Positions 1-5,681 of a DNA stretch of 32,561 nt are shown here, piece by piece. Position 1 is the first letter of the stretch. Each line of letters opens with the position of its first letter. The notes beneath the pieces were generated by a model. That model did not search any database. It had not been told where the DNA came from and saw only the letters and a program-made list of their open reading frames with translations. Origin of the DNA: a virus; IMG/VR virus record IMGVR_UViG_3300048021_000118, positions 1 to 32,561 of that record, one strand, 5' to 3'. A program made the position numbers and the translations under genes.

Positions 1-127
1 CACACGCGCATTGATGGATTGGAGAAGGAAATCGTGGCTATTAAAACCGAGATGGATATTCAATTCAAAGACTTGTTTAACCGCGTAAAGCGTTTAGAAG
101 CGATTGTTATTGGTGCGTCTGCCTTTA
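1..127. repeat. Terminal copy of the 127-bp direct repeat (circular junction)
   Basis: Bases 1-127 are identical to 32435-32561. The length of 127 equals a common maximal assembly k-mer, and the gene split between the two ends (32408-32561 plus 1-165) is continuous in frame. The simplest reading is an assembly overlap of a circular or circularly permuted genome, with a true length of 32,434 bp, and not a biological terminal repeat. Confidence 0.9.
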
Positions 128-165
128 TCATAGCTCTGCTTCTTCGCATAAATATGATGGGGTAA
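1..165 (+). CDS. Small coiled-coil/single-TM protein, 3' part (continues from 32408), lysis-cassette candidate
   Basis: This is the 3' part of a 63-residue gene that starts at 32408 and crosses the circular junction; it ends in TAA at 163-165. Joined, the protein has an amphipathic charged segment (about residues 10-42, heptad-like: IDGLEKEIVAIKTEM) followed by one hydrophobic segment (about residues 43-58) and a very short tail. That layout resembles small phage accessory proteins of the haemolysin XhlA type found beside holins, but similarity is by architecture only. It is the first gene of a run of membrane proteins leading to the endolysin, so a lysis or holin-associated role is inferred. 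The start at 32408 overlaps the preceding stop (TAATG). Confidence 0.75.
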   Translation, partial: HTRIDGLEKEIVAIKTEMDIQFKDLFNRVKRLEAIVIGASAFIIALLLRINMMG

Positions 166-168
166 ACC

Positions 169-630
169 ATGCTTGCTGAATTAGCAGCAGCTAACGCTGC
201 TTACAGCACAATTAAGAAATTTGTTTCTAATGGCAAGGAGGTGTCGGATTTTCTGGCACCTCTTAAAAATCTTGTAAGCTCTGAAGAGGAACTAAAAGCT
301 AGAGGCAACCGCAAGAAAGATGGATTGTTTTCTAAGATCATGGGCAAATCTGCTGATGACTTTGATGAGTTCATTGCTTTGCAACAGATACAAGAACAAA
401 GAAAAGAATTAGAATCCATTTGCAGATTGTACGGGAAGCCCGGCACTTGGGATTCCTTCTTGGCTTTTGAGGCCAAGATGCGCGTTCAGCGAAAGAAAGA
501 AGCTGAAAAGCGTCAGAAACAAATAGCAGCTACAATCAAATATATTACTTGGGGCATTGCTGTTTGCTTAAGTGTTGGAGGTGTTGTTGTTTTATATTTC
601 TTCACTGAATTTTTGAAAGGTATCAGATGA
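169..630 (+). CDS. Hypothetical C-terminally anchored membrane protein in the lysis cassette
   Basis: The 153-residue protein has a soluble, helical, charged N-terminal part (residues 1-122, rich in E/K/R) and one strong hydrophobic segment at about residues 125-146, near the C-terminus, ending FLKGIR. There is no signal peptide and no recognised enzyme motif. It starts 3 nt after the upstream membrane gene and its stop overlaps the next start (ATGA), so it is translationally coupled within the lysis cassette. Proteins of this shape occur next to holins in aquatic phages, but I do not recognise a named family. It could be a holin regulator, a spanin-like component or a virion membrane protein. 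The function is unknown and the gene call is secure. Confidence 0.8.
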   Translation: MLAELAAANAAYSTIKKFVSNGKEVSDFLAPLKNLVSSEEELKARGNRKKDGLFSKIMGKSADDFDEFIALQQIQEQRKELESICRLYGKPGTWDSFLAFEAKMRVQRKKEAEKRQKQIAATIKYITWGIAVCLSVGGVVVLYFFTEFLKGIR

Positions 631-833
631 CTATAGCTATGGAAAAGATACTGGCATGGAAACTCATGCCTCGGCTTATGATGCTTGTTATGACCATCAT
701 GTATATTCGCGTCATAGAGTGGTTTATGTCCTTGCCGCAGGATGTGGTAAGCACACAGGCTACTGCGCTCACAGCCACCGTTACAGGCGCTCTCACGGGT
801 GCTTTTGCAGTATGGGTAGGGCATGAGAAATGA
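627..833 (+). CDS. Small two-TM protein, holin candidate
   Basis: The 68-residue protein has two hydrophobic segments (about residues 13-34 and 46-64) joined by a short loop. Its start lies in an ATGA overlap with the preceding stop and an AAAGG ribosome-binding site precedes ATG 627; a second ATG at 639 is possible. Size, two membrane helices and position just before another membrane protein and the endolysin fit a class II-type holin. No sequence family is recognised, so the role is inferred from architecture and context. Its own stop overlaps the next start (ATGA at 830), which couples translation of the cassette. Confidence 0.75.
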   Translation: MTIAMEKILAWKLMPRLMMLVMTIMYIRVIEWFMSLPQDVVSTQATALTATVTGALTGAFAVWVGHEK

Positions 834-1174
834 TTGGTCAGATTATAGGTGCAGTTGGTGGGCTAGCTACTAGTTACTTAGACGGTAAGACTGCAATCCA
901 GAAGGCTAATGCAGAGATCAAACTCAAGCAAGCTACTGGTGAGATGGACTGGGAGCAGTCAGCTATTGAAGCATCGAAGGATAGTTGGAAAGATGAGCTA
1001 TGGACTATAGTTTTTGTAGCTATTCTTTGCGCTAATTTTATACCAAGTTGGCAGGATGCAATGCGTGTTGGCTTTGATAATTTATCTAACTGTCCAATGT
1101 GGGTACAATGGGGAATGTACGCTTCAATAGCTGCAAGCTTTGGAATCCGCACCATGAAGGGATTAAAGAAATGA
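830..1174 (+). CDS. Holin-like membrane protein upstream of endolysin
   Basis: The 114-residue protein begins with a glycine-rich amphipathic or hydrophobic stretch (residues 1-15), has a charged helical region (residues 20-55, including the motif DSWKDE) and then two hydrophobic segments (about 57-72 and 90-106). This order, with an SWKDE/W-rich junction before the membrane helices, is reminiscent of the 3TM holin family first noted in gene-transfer agents, though I cannot confirm membership. It overlaps both neighbours by 4 nt (ATGA) and lies directly before the peptidase endolysin, the classic holin position. Either this gene or the 68-aa gene before it may be the pore-former; having both suggests a holin/antiholin pair. 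Confidence 0.75.
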   Translation: MIGQIIGAVGGLATSYLDGKTAIQKANAEIKLKQATGEMDWEQSAIEASKDSWKDELWTIVFVAILCANFIPSWQDAMRVGFDNLSNCPMWVQWGMYASIAASFGIRTMKGLKK

Positions 1175-1626
1175 GTTTTAAATTATCGCAGCGCAGTCTT
1201 GATAGAATGCAGGGCGTAGATGAGCGCATGGTTTCTGTAGTTAAGTTTGCAATCACAGCAACAAAGACAGACTTCGGAGTTATTCAAGGCTTGCGTACCT
1301 TAGAAATGCAGAAAGCATTAGTAGCTAAAGGTGCTAGTCAGACTATGAAGTCAAAGCACTTGGATGGATTAGCTGTTGATCTGATGGCTTACATTGAGGG
1401 CCGTGGTTCTTGGGAGCTTAATCTGTATGACGATTTGGCTGACGCTATGAAGGAAGGTGCCAATGCTGCTGGGGTGAGTGTCCGCTGGGGAGCAGCTTGG
1501 CATGTACCTGACATTCGTAAGTGGGAAGGCACAATGGAAGATGCTATGAATGCTTATGTTGATAGGCGAAGAGAGCAGGGTCGAAGGCCATTTATTGATG
1601 GCCCTCATTTTGAGCTAATGCTTTAG
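1171..1626 (+). CDS. Endolysin, peptidase M15 family (L-alanyl-D-glutamate / D,D-peptidase type)
   Basis: A cell-wall peptidase of 151 residues that should cleave peptide cross-links or stems of peptidoglycan at lysis. The M15 zinc-site pattern SxHxxGxAxD is present as SKHLDGLAVD (S61, H63, D70), and the second zinc/catalytic block is DGPHFEL (H146, E148). The length fits the single-domain endolysins of T5-type M15C peptidases. An upstream in-frame ATG at 1099 would extend 24 residues into the holin-like gene; the ATG at 1171 is preferred because it forms the ATGA overlap seen throughout the cassette. There is no signal peptide, so export should need the upstream holin. The 3' end overlaps the converging leftward gene by 35 bp. 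Confidence 0.92.
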   Translation: MSFKLSQRSLDRMQGVDERMVSVVKFAITATKTDFGVIQGLRTLEMQKALVAKGASQTMKSKHLDGLAVDLMAYIEGRGSWELNLYDDLADAMKEGANAAGVSVRWGAAWHVPDIRKWEGTMEDAMNAYVDRRREQGRRPFIDGPHFELML

Positions 1627-1903
1627 CCTTATTAATTTTATTTGAGTGACGAGATAAAGTCTTTATAGTTAAAGCGCGACTGTATCCCATGAAGGACATG
1701 CGTCTGCATATAGAGTCTTTGTCTTTGCCTTCTAAAGCCAGTCTGATTATTTCTCTTGTTTCTGGTTTGGCATCTTTGCCGCCCATATAATAATCAGTAT
1801 TGTTTTGTTTTAGAAATCGGCTTTGCCCATCTCTTTCTCTAGCTCTTTTATTAACTTGCTTTGCGTCTTCAAGCATGGCGGCTAGTAATTGTTCTTCCGT
1901 CAT
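1592..1903 (-). CDS. Hypothetical basic protein, possible DNA-binding
   Basis: A 103-residue, lysine/arginine-rich protein at the end of the leftward regulator operon. Residues 45-100 form a helix-rich segment (ETREIIRLALEGKD then SICRRMSFMGYSRALTIKTL) that could be a helix-turn-helix, but no named family is recognised. ATG 1903 sits in an ATATGA overlap with the 59-aa gene upstream, so the two are probably coupled. Its 3' end runs 35 bp antisense into the end of the endolysin. The four genes 1592-2537 together look like a regulator block separated from the replication operon by a terminator. Confidence 0.7.
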   Translation of the reverse strand: MTEEQLLAAMLEDAKQVNKRARERDGQSRFLKQNNTDYYMGGKDAKPETREIIRLALEGKDKDSICRRMSFMGYSRALTIKTLSRHSNKINKAKALAQNEGHQ

Positions 1904-2079
1904 ATGTGATAGCCCTCTTTCCTTAGTTTGTTTACGAATTGGTTTAGTTCAGAACGTGCTGCCCATAGATCTTGTTTTACATTTGGGTGTGGATCAGTTC
2001 TGTTTTCTTCATCGATTAGCGTATCAACTCTGCGCTTGAGAAAGTCTAACTCTACTTCATGTGCGCGGTGTACCTTCAT
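1900..2079 (-). CDS. Small hypothetical protein (59 aa)
   Basis: An ORF of 59 codons on the minus strand, starting MKVHRAHEVELDFLKRRVDT and ending RKEGYHI. The ribosome-binding site GGGAGAAAGCA lies directly before ATG 2079. It overlaps the upstream HTH gene by 4 nt (2076-2079) and the downstream gene by 4 nt (1900-1903), the signature of a coupled operon, which supports it as real. The protein is charged and predicted helical throughout, with no membrane segment or known motif. Its function is unknown. Confidence 0.75.
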   Translation of the reverse strand: MKVHRAHEVELDFLKRRVDTLIDEENRTDPHPNVKQDLWAARSELNQFVNKLRKEGYHI

Positions 2080-2267
2080 TGCTTTCTCCCTTGCTCTACG
2101 ACAGGCCAGAATATGTTATTGCGATGAATGAAATTATTGAGGCCAGATAGTTTTACGTCAAGTATTTTTGCTGCTTGTGTTTGAGTGCAGCGAGATTGCG
2201 CCAATGCTTTTACTAGCTCTAGTTTTTCACGGCGATGCCGAGCTTCCATTTGTTTCCATGTTTCCAT
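2076..2267 (-). CDS. Small Fis-type helix-turn-helix protein
   Basis: A 63-residue protein whose residues about 27-52 (CTQTQAAKILDVKLSGLNNF) match the pattern of Fis/HTH_8 DNA-binding helices (xxTxxxAAxxLgxxxxxLxxxI). The N-terminal 25 residues form a charged helix. GGGGAG precedes ATG 2267, and the start lies 3 nt after the XRE gene's stop. It should act as a small phage transcription regulator or nucleoid-type binder. Its target is not known; the palindromes at 7975-8011, 9600-9636 and the CTGCA sites are candidates. Confidence 0.75.
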   Translation of the reverse strand: METWKQMEARHRREKLELVKALAQSRCTQTQAAKILDVKLSGLNNFIHRNNIFWPVVEQGRKQ

Positions 2268-2270
2268 TAA

Positions 2271-2537
2271 TTATTCTCCCCAATGAAAATGAACATGAAT
2301 ATCAATTCGATTTGGAATTGTTTGGCTATCTTCTTTTCCAGTTATAAGAAGATCCTCCATATTACACTCAAGATAATTTGCTATTGCCTTAACTACTGCT
2401 GCAGATGGATTTTCAACAGACCCTTTTTCATAGCGAGAAAGATTACCTTGTTGTAAGTTAAGATCTTTAGACATTGTTGTTTGAGTTATTCCTTTTTCTT
2501 TTCTTAACTCTATTAATTTTTTATTATTTAACCTCAT
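2271..2537 (-). CDS. XRE/Cro-CI family transcriptional regulator
   Basis: An 88-residue protein with an N-terminal helix-turn-helix of the XRE type: residues 6-62 carry KKLIELRKEKGITQTTMSKDLNLQQGNLSRYEKG and an AVVKAIANYL helix, the usual five-helix Cro/CI layout. A short charged tail follows, with a histidine-rich stretch (IDIHVHFHW) near the end. AAAGGAG precedes ATG 2537. It is the first gene after the terminator at 2555-2597, so it is either read by leak-through from the replication operon or from a promoter hidden in 2540-2640. A repressor or Cro-like switch role is inferred. Confidence 0.85.
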   Translation of the reverse strand: MRLNNKKLIELRKEKGITQTTMSKDLNLQQGNLSRYEKGSVENPSAAVVKAIANYLECNMEDLLITGKEDSQTIPNRIDIHVHFHWGE

Positions 2538-2554
2538 GATGAACTCCTTTGAGT

Positions 2555-2597
2555 AAAAAAAAGCCCCGCTATGCAGAGTGATCTGACTAAGCGAGGC
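2555..2597 (-). terminator. Rho-independent terminator of the leftward replication operon
   Basis: On the minus strand GCCTCGCT (from 2597) pairs with AGCGGGGC (8 bp including one G-U) and is followed by eight T (2562-2555). The loop contains a further 4-bp CAGA/TCTG hairpin. It lies between the SSB-like gene (ends 2643) and the XRE gene (starts 2537). Confidence 0.85.
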
Positions 2598-2642
2598 AGT
2601 TGTGAGGAGGGCAGGACGTCCCTCTGGAGAACTAAGCTTAGC

Positions 2643-3008
2643 TTAGAACGGAATGCTATCTTCTTGCAATGGGGAAGATGCAGCTTGTTGGCCTTGTTGC
2701 TTGTCGCTTATTTGAAAAGACATATAAGGTTTACCATCTTTCATGCGTCTCCACCCAGCGATCCGCTTGTCTTCACCAACGGGGCCAGAGTAATCGGGTG
2801 CTGCATCATTGCCCTTCTTGTCGTTGTCAAACATCACGGCCATCTTTTGATAGACCTCGACAATACCACGACCGTCTTTGGTCTGGTCTTTAACAAGAAC
2901 TACTTTTGAATCCACGCCCTCGACATTGACCTTACCTTGCAAGATCATTTGCTGTGTTGGGAATGGTGTGAAGGCTGCGCCTCTGTTTGTGTCGTCATAT
3001 TCTGCCAT
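2643..3008 (-). CDS. Putative single-stranded DNA-binding protein (DUF736-like core with SSB-type acidic tip)
   Basis: A 121-residue protein. The last residues, EDSIPF (116-121), match the acidic C-terminal tip by which bacterial SSB proteins recruit partners (typically DDDIPF), after a Q/S-rich flexible linker (residues 102-115). The core contains NDKKGNDAAPDY (62-73) and a W-R-R-x-K-D-G-K-P-Y stretch (86-95), which resembles the DUF736 family pattern (KK..NAPDYR...W.K....G..YLSVK). I infer a phage ssDNA-binding protein working with the annealing protein and exonuclease encoded just upstream. An AGGAG site precedes ATG 3008. It is the last gene before the operon terminator. Confidence 0.7.
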   Translation of the reverse strand: MAEYDDTNRGAAFTPFPTQQMILQGKVNVEGVDSKVVLVKDQTKDGRGIVEVYQKMAVMFDNDKKGNDAAPDYSGPVGEDKRIAGWRRMKDGKPYMSFQISDKQQGQQAASSPLQEDSIPF

Positions 3009-3032
3009 GCTTCTGGCTCCTGTGTTGTGTGA

Positions 3033-3482
3033 CTACCAGCCACTGCTCTTGTTACCACTGTCTTGATCGTACTTATTGCCATCCATCTTACCTAAGAAGA
3101 TGTCAGCATCACAGCCAATGTGCGACAGTGCTTTGGTTAGGCCATCAGTGATAGCCATCTTCGGTGCATCTTCAGCCATACGACCCTTAGCTGCATCAAA
3201 GAACTTACGGCACCCTGTGAAGGGGCCAAATGAATTTGCTGGCGATGTATGCCAGACAGTAACATGCGCTAGTACAGCGCTGTCCCCGTTGCTTACAGGC
3301 ACAATCTCTGTTGTGTTGTGCCAACCCCAGCCCTCACCGACTGGCCCGAACTGCTCAGTCATCTTTCTGACTTGGTATTGTGGATCGATGGCGGTGAATG
3401 ATCGGCTGCCGAAGCTGACCTTCTTCAGATATTTGGGGTCTGAAGAGGCCAGCTTGTCCCAGATGTCAAGGTTATTAGTCAT
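3033..3482 (-). CDS. Single-strand annealing protein, Rad52-like (phage recombinase)
   Basis: A 149-residue protein whose sequence pattern fits phage single-strand annealing proteins of the Rad52-like group. It has an N-terminal RSFTAIDPQYQVRKMTEQFGP block followed by GWGW (residues about 26-54), then KMAITDGLTKALSHIGCDADIFLGKMD near the C-terminus, the usual A-x-TDAxxKALSxLGFxADVFLG signature. It should anneal complementary ssDNA generated by the YqaJ-like nuclease encoded immediately upstream (8-bp overlap, 3475-3482). The leader GGAGAACCAACA precedes ATG. A short polar tail (NKYDQDSGNKSSGW) is typical. The exact subgroup (Sak3-type versus others) is uncertain. Confidence 0.8.
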   Translation of the reverse strand: MTNNLDIWDKLASSDPKYLKKVSFGSRSFTAIDPQYQVRKMTEQFGPVGEGWGWHNTTEIVPVSNGDSAVLAHVTVWHTSPANSFGPFTGCRKFFDAAKGRMAEDAPKMAITDGLTKALSHIGCDADIFLGKMDGNKYDQDSGNKSSGW

Positions 3483-4251
3483 TGTTGGTTCTCCTTGTTA
3501 TGCGGAGTGATCCCCGCTTGTCTCGTTTGATTGTAAGGTAGTCGCAGTAAACTTCTCGCTCGTTGCTACCGACCATTTGTTTAAGATCTTTCTTTGCGTT
3601 CTCGAACACGCGGTTCTGTTCGTACCCACCGATGTAGGTAATTGCTGCGTCGATGAACTGGTTATCCGTGCTGGCGTCTCGCTTGACCATGTTGTCCACC
3701 TCAACCTTGTCAATGGAGATGTCTGGCGTTTGAATACCAATCGGTTCTTCGTCGCGTATAACGTAACCCCAGAAGTCTGACACCACTGCCCACATAGAAT
3801 TGAAATACTTGTGGTTGTACGAGACATAAGTTGATTCCCATTTGCTGTTGCCAAAGATTACTGAGAAGTATGCGCCATCTGCATCTGACAAGTAGCAGTA
3901 CAATTGTATCTGCGGCATGTAGTATTCGATAACATCATCTATATTTTTGTATGGATTGGTGTGCTTGGCCTCGACAATGCGAGATCCCCAGCGAGCATCG
4001 ATCATGCCCTTAGCTGGCACAGTACCGATCATATCTTCTAGCTCTTCTTGATGACCAGACAATACGCAATCATGCTCTTGCTCAAACCATTTAAGATTGA
4101 AGTCTTCAGTCCAGCTACCGAGTTGTACTGCAATATTGCGAGACAAGTCATCTGATTCTACGCGACCAGTCTTGATCTGCCATAGCTCAAGCCAGTCGCC
4201 ATTCATAATTTTTACGCAGTCGCTGCCGCCTATGAAACCTTTACGTTCCAT
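3475..4251 (-). CDS. YqaJ/lambda-exonuclease-like PD-(D/E)XK recombination nuclease
   Basis: A 258-residue nuclease expected to resect double-stranded ends for the annealing protein. The motifs are in family order: GGSD at residues 8-11, a conserved LGSWTED block with E49, the catalytic GMID (D85) and EAK (E94, K96), and QIQLYC (114-119), the Q-x-Q-x-Y helix of the lambda exonuclease/YqaJ superfamily. The C-terminal third is less conserved and ends in a basic tail. A leader AAAGGAGAACTCA precedes ATG 4251, and a TATAAT box (4266-4271) and CTGCA-N4-TGCAG palindrome lie upstream, so the recombination genes 4251-2643 may have their own promoter. Confidence 0.9.
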   Translation of the reverse strand: MERKGFIGGSDCVKIMNGDWLELWQIKTGRVESDDLSRNIAVQLGSWTEDFNLKWFEQEHDCVLSGHQEELEDMIGTVPAKGMIDARWGSRIVEAKHTNPYKNIDDVIEYYMPQIQLYCYLSDADGAYFSVIFGNSKWESTYVSYNHKYFNSMWAVVSDFWGYVIRDEEPIGIQTPDISIDKVEVDNMVKRDASTDNQFIDAAITYIGGYEQNRVFENAKKDLKQMVGSNEREVYCDYLTIKRDKRGSLRITRRTNND

Positions 4252-4265
4252 TGAGTTCTCCTTTT

Positions 4266-4297
4266 ATTATATAGGTTAGACTACTGCATACTTGCAG
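4266..4297 (-). promoter_or_regulatory. Candidate leftward promoter with palindromic operator upstream of the nuclease gene
   Basis: On the minus strand a perfect TATAAT (4271-4266) lies 15 bp before ATG 4251. No good -35 box is present at 16-18 bp. Instead the palindrome CTGCA-TACT-TGCAG (4284-4297, + strand) begins 12 bp upstream of the -10 box. A missing -35 with a palindrome at that position fits an activator-dependent promoter. The same palindrome type recurs at 5683-5696 and 7962-7975. Confidence 0.5.
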
Positions 4298-4298
4298 C

Positions 4299-4556
4299 TT
4301 ACTCAAGATATTTCTTAAGGTCAGCTTCAGTAAGATTAGTAAGCTCAAGCAGCTTTTTTCGCTGTTCGCCTTTGAAGTACGGCTCTCCAACAGGTTCGCC
4401 GTTCTTAATACGCTTGGCTATAATCTCATACTCATCCAGTACATAAGTATATTTCTTATACTCTTTGGCATAGTGAGGTGAGCTTGTGGCTTTTGTAATG
4501 TGTGCATCCCACACACTGCTAGCTACTGCATTGCCTAATGATTTAGGTTTCTTCAT
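4299..4556 (-). CDS. Hypothetical protein (85 aa)
   Basis: A lysine-rich soluble protein starting MKKPKSLGNAVASS. ATG 4556 is preferred over the in-frame ATG at 4562 because the ribosome-binding site AAAGGA lies 8 nt before 4556 but only 2 nt before 4562. The C-terminus (FKGEQRKKLLELTNLTEADL) looks like a small helical domain. It overlaps the end of the winged-helix gene by 14 bp, so it is in the same operon. No family is recognised and no membrane segment is seen. Confidence 0.75.
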   Translation of the reverse strand: MKKPKSLGNAVASSVWDAHITKATSSPHYAKEYKKYTYVLDEYEIIAKRIKNGEPVGEPYFKGEQRKKLLELTNLTEADLKKYLE

Positions 4557-4836
4557 TGTCATCGTCCTTTGGCATTAGTTTAAATTCATACAAACCGTTA
4601 CCTTGATAGCGGCGCTCTACAATTCTGTTGCCAAATTTTTCTTTTCTTAGATTTCTTATTTGCGCAGACACACTTGGCTCTGGAAAATTAAGATCATCTG
4701 AGATTTGTTTTACAGATAGCCAGTTATTATTTTCCATGTACATTCTTACTTGATGTATTTGTTGTGTAAGTCTTGGCTTATCTCGACCAGAAACATAATC
4801 ATCTCCGTCAAATTCAGCTGTTATTTCTTTCTGCAT
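4543..4836 (-). CDS. Winged-helix DNA-binding protein
   Basis: A 97-residue protein with a clear winged-helix pattern. LTQQIHQVRMYMENNNWLSV is helix 1 and its turn, KQISDDLNFPEPSVSAQIRN is the HTH, and ERRYQGNGLYEFKL is the wing (residues about 25-90). ATG 4836 is chosen because GGAGAACGCAA sits just upstream; an ATG 11 codons earlier lacks a site. It is common among proteobacterial phage early regions, where it is thought to act as a small regulator or replication accessory. It overlaps the resolvase gene by 23 bp. The exact role is unknown. Confidence 0.8.
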   Translation of the reverse strand: MQKEITAEFDGDDYVSGRDKPRLTQQIHQVRMYMENNNWLSVKQISDDLNFPEPSVSAQIRNLRKEKFGNRIVERRYQGNGLYEFKLMPKDDDNEET

Positions 4837-5152
4837 TTGCGTTCTCCATAAGTTTAAGGAATTGATCACCGCTCATGATGACCAGAGTTTGCGGACTTCC
4901 TGTCCGTCTTTTATAGAAGGCAATGTCTCGCCTATCTAATACTGTGAATGGGCTAGGGAAGTTAGACTTATCCCTATACTTTACTTCTCCCACCAGTTCT
5001 TGTCCGAAGAGTTCGAGCTTGATGTCGCCTGAATACTCTCCTCCCAAGCTGCCTGAGAGGGGCTGTCTTTTCGCTTTGATCTTCGCTTTGGTAAGCCAAT
5101 CGACGAACCACTTTTCGTGGTAAGTTCCTTTGTTCTTGTTACGGTTTGCCAT
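4814..5152 (-). CDS. Holliday-junction-resolvase-like PD-(D/E)XK nuclease
   Basis: A 112-residue protein with the PD-(D/E)XK layout used by Hjc-type and phage junction resolvases: an N-terminal helix with NKGTYHEKWF (E13), a GGEYSGDIKL strand (D43) and GEVKYRD (E56, K58). The spacing of the acidic residues and K fits the catalytic core. It should cut branched recombination intermediates made by the exonuclease/annealing pair or produced during packaging. GGAGGACAA precedes ATG 5152. The 5' half is overlapped in another frame by the zinc-ribbon ORF 4981-5301. A general VRR-NUC-like nuclease is the main alternative. Confidence 0.8.
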   Translation of the reverse strand: MANRNKNKGTYHEKWFVDWLTKAKIKAKRQPLSGSLGGEYSGDIKLELFGQELVGEVKYRDKSNFPSPFTVLDRRDIAFYKRRTGSPQTLVIMSGDQFLKLMENANAERNNS

Positions 5153-5301
5153 TTGTCCTCCTCATAGCAATGAAGGCAGACATACCAATGCTTCTCGTAA
5201 GTAGCTGCGCCATTGTTTTTAAGTATTGCAACGAACCAAATAGTAGTAACTTGACAGGCAATGCAATCAATCGCGCTGCCTTTCTTTGACTTCGATGTCA
5301 T
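4981..5301 (-). CDS. Putative zinc-ribbon protein overlapping the resolvase gene
   Basis: A 106-residue ORF. Its N-terminal half carries two paired cysteines, DCIACQ and VCLHCYEE (residues about 12-48), with a strand-like WFVAILKNNG between, the pattern of a small zinc ribbon. It is the only coding candidate for 5153-5266. The C-terminal half (serine/lysine-rich, low complexity) runs 172 bp inside the resolvase gene in another frame and is probably less constrained. There is no clear Shine-Dalgarno sequence before ATG 5301. It could be a real overlapping gene, or a shorter gene whose stop has drifted. Confidence is moderate. Confidence 0.5.
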   Translation of the reverse strand: MTSKSKKGSAIDCIACQVTTIWFVAILKNNGAATYEKHWYVCLHCYEEDKWQTVTRTKELTTKSGSSIGLPKRRSKRKDSPSQAAWEESIQATSSSNSSDKNWWEK

Positions 5302-5524
5302 AGCCTAAAGCATCCAGCCAACACATCAGCATGAATCCAGATGGGATACGCTTCTGTGCTTCCCATTTGTGAATCAGTGATACAGTGCATCCTATTTTAT
5401 GAGCTAATGCTTCTTGGCTTAAACTTAGCTCGTACCGAGCGTCTGTTAATATCTTTACCAGAAGCGCGTAGTCTTTCGGTATGCTCACGGGCTTGTTGTA
5501 TCGAGTGAAGTTCTTCGATAGCAT
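5267..5524 (-). CDS. XRE-family helix-turn-helix regulator
   Basis: An 85-residue protein with an HTH of the XRE type: LVKILTDARYELSLSQEALAHKIGCTVSLIHKWEAQKRIP (residues about 22-61), followed by a LMCWLDALGYDIEV helix that matches the last helix of the fold. It starts at ATG 5524 inside the coding region of the neighbouring HTH gene (128-bp overlap in a different frame), with only a weak GAAAG upstream. It is likely a phage repressor or Cro-like protein. A GTG at 5488 is an alternative start but has no ribosome-binding site. Confidence 0.75.
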   Translation of the reverse strand: MLSKNFTRYNKPVSIPKDYALLVKILTDARYELSLSQEALAHKIGCTVSLIHKWEAQKRIPSGFMLMCWLDALGYDIEVKERQRD

Positions 5525-5681
5525 TGATTACTTTCACTGCTGTATCATACCTTAGTTCAGTGTCTCCATTAATTGATCTATAGTAAGTTGACGTTGGAAC
5601 GCTGGCTCGTTTGAAAGACAAGAGCAAAGAGATAGATGTTTCCTTTGCTCTGTCTTGTAAGTATTCAAGATATGATTTCAT
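5397..5681 (-). CDS. Repressor-like helix-turn-helix protein
   Basis: A 94-residue protein. Residues 18-50 (LLLSFKRASVPTSTYYRSIN, then ELRYDTAVKVINAI) resemble the HTH of small phage repressors, where the recognition helix follows VxxSTxYR. The C-terminal 40 residues are very basic. It overlaps the following XRE gene by 128 bp. ATG 5681 has no Shine-Dalgarno sequence; in its place stands an 18-bp perfect inverted repeat (5681-5698) whose arm includes the T of the start codon. That arrangement suggests autoregulation, by protein binding to DNA or by an mRNA hairpin at the start. Confidence 0.65.
   Translation of the reverse strand: MKSYLEYLQDRAKETSISLLLSFKRASVPTSTYYRSINGDTELRYDTAVKVINAIEELHSIQQAREHTERLRASGKDINRRSVRAKFKPRSISS

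Noticed and set aside
1-127. Genuine short direct terminal repeat as in T7
   Set aside because: The length equals an assembly k-mer and the repeat lies inside a continuous small gene, so assembly overlap is the simpler explanation.
1584-1601. GGCCAT/ATGGCC hairpin as a bidirectional terminator between the converging operons
   Set aside because: The stem is only 6 bp and lies inside the endolysin coding sequence, with only a weak T-containing tail, so I did not list it as a terminator.
1800-2131. Two + strand ORFs opposite the regulator genes
   Set aside because: They are cysteine/serine/leucine-rich shadows of the minus-strand genes, which have good ribosome-binding sites and ATGA couplings.
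3498-3854. 118-codon minus-strand ORF in another frame of the nuclease gene
   Set aside because: It is contained in the YqaJ-like gene, whose motifs are intact; the product is Thr/Ser/Arg-rich as expected of a shifted frame.
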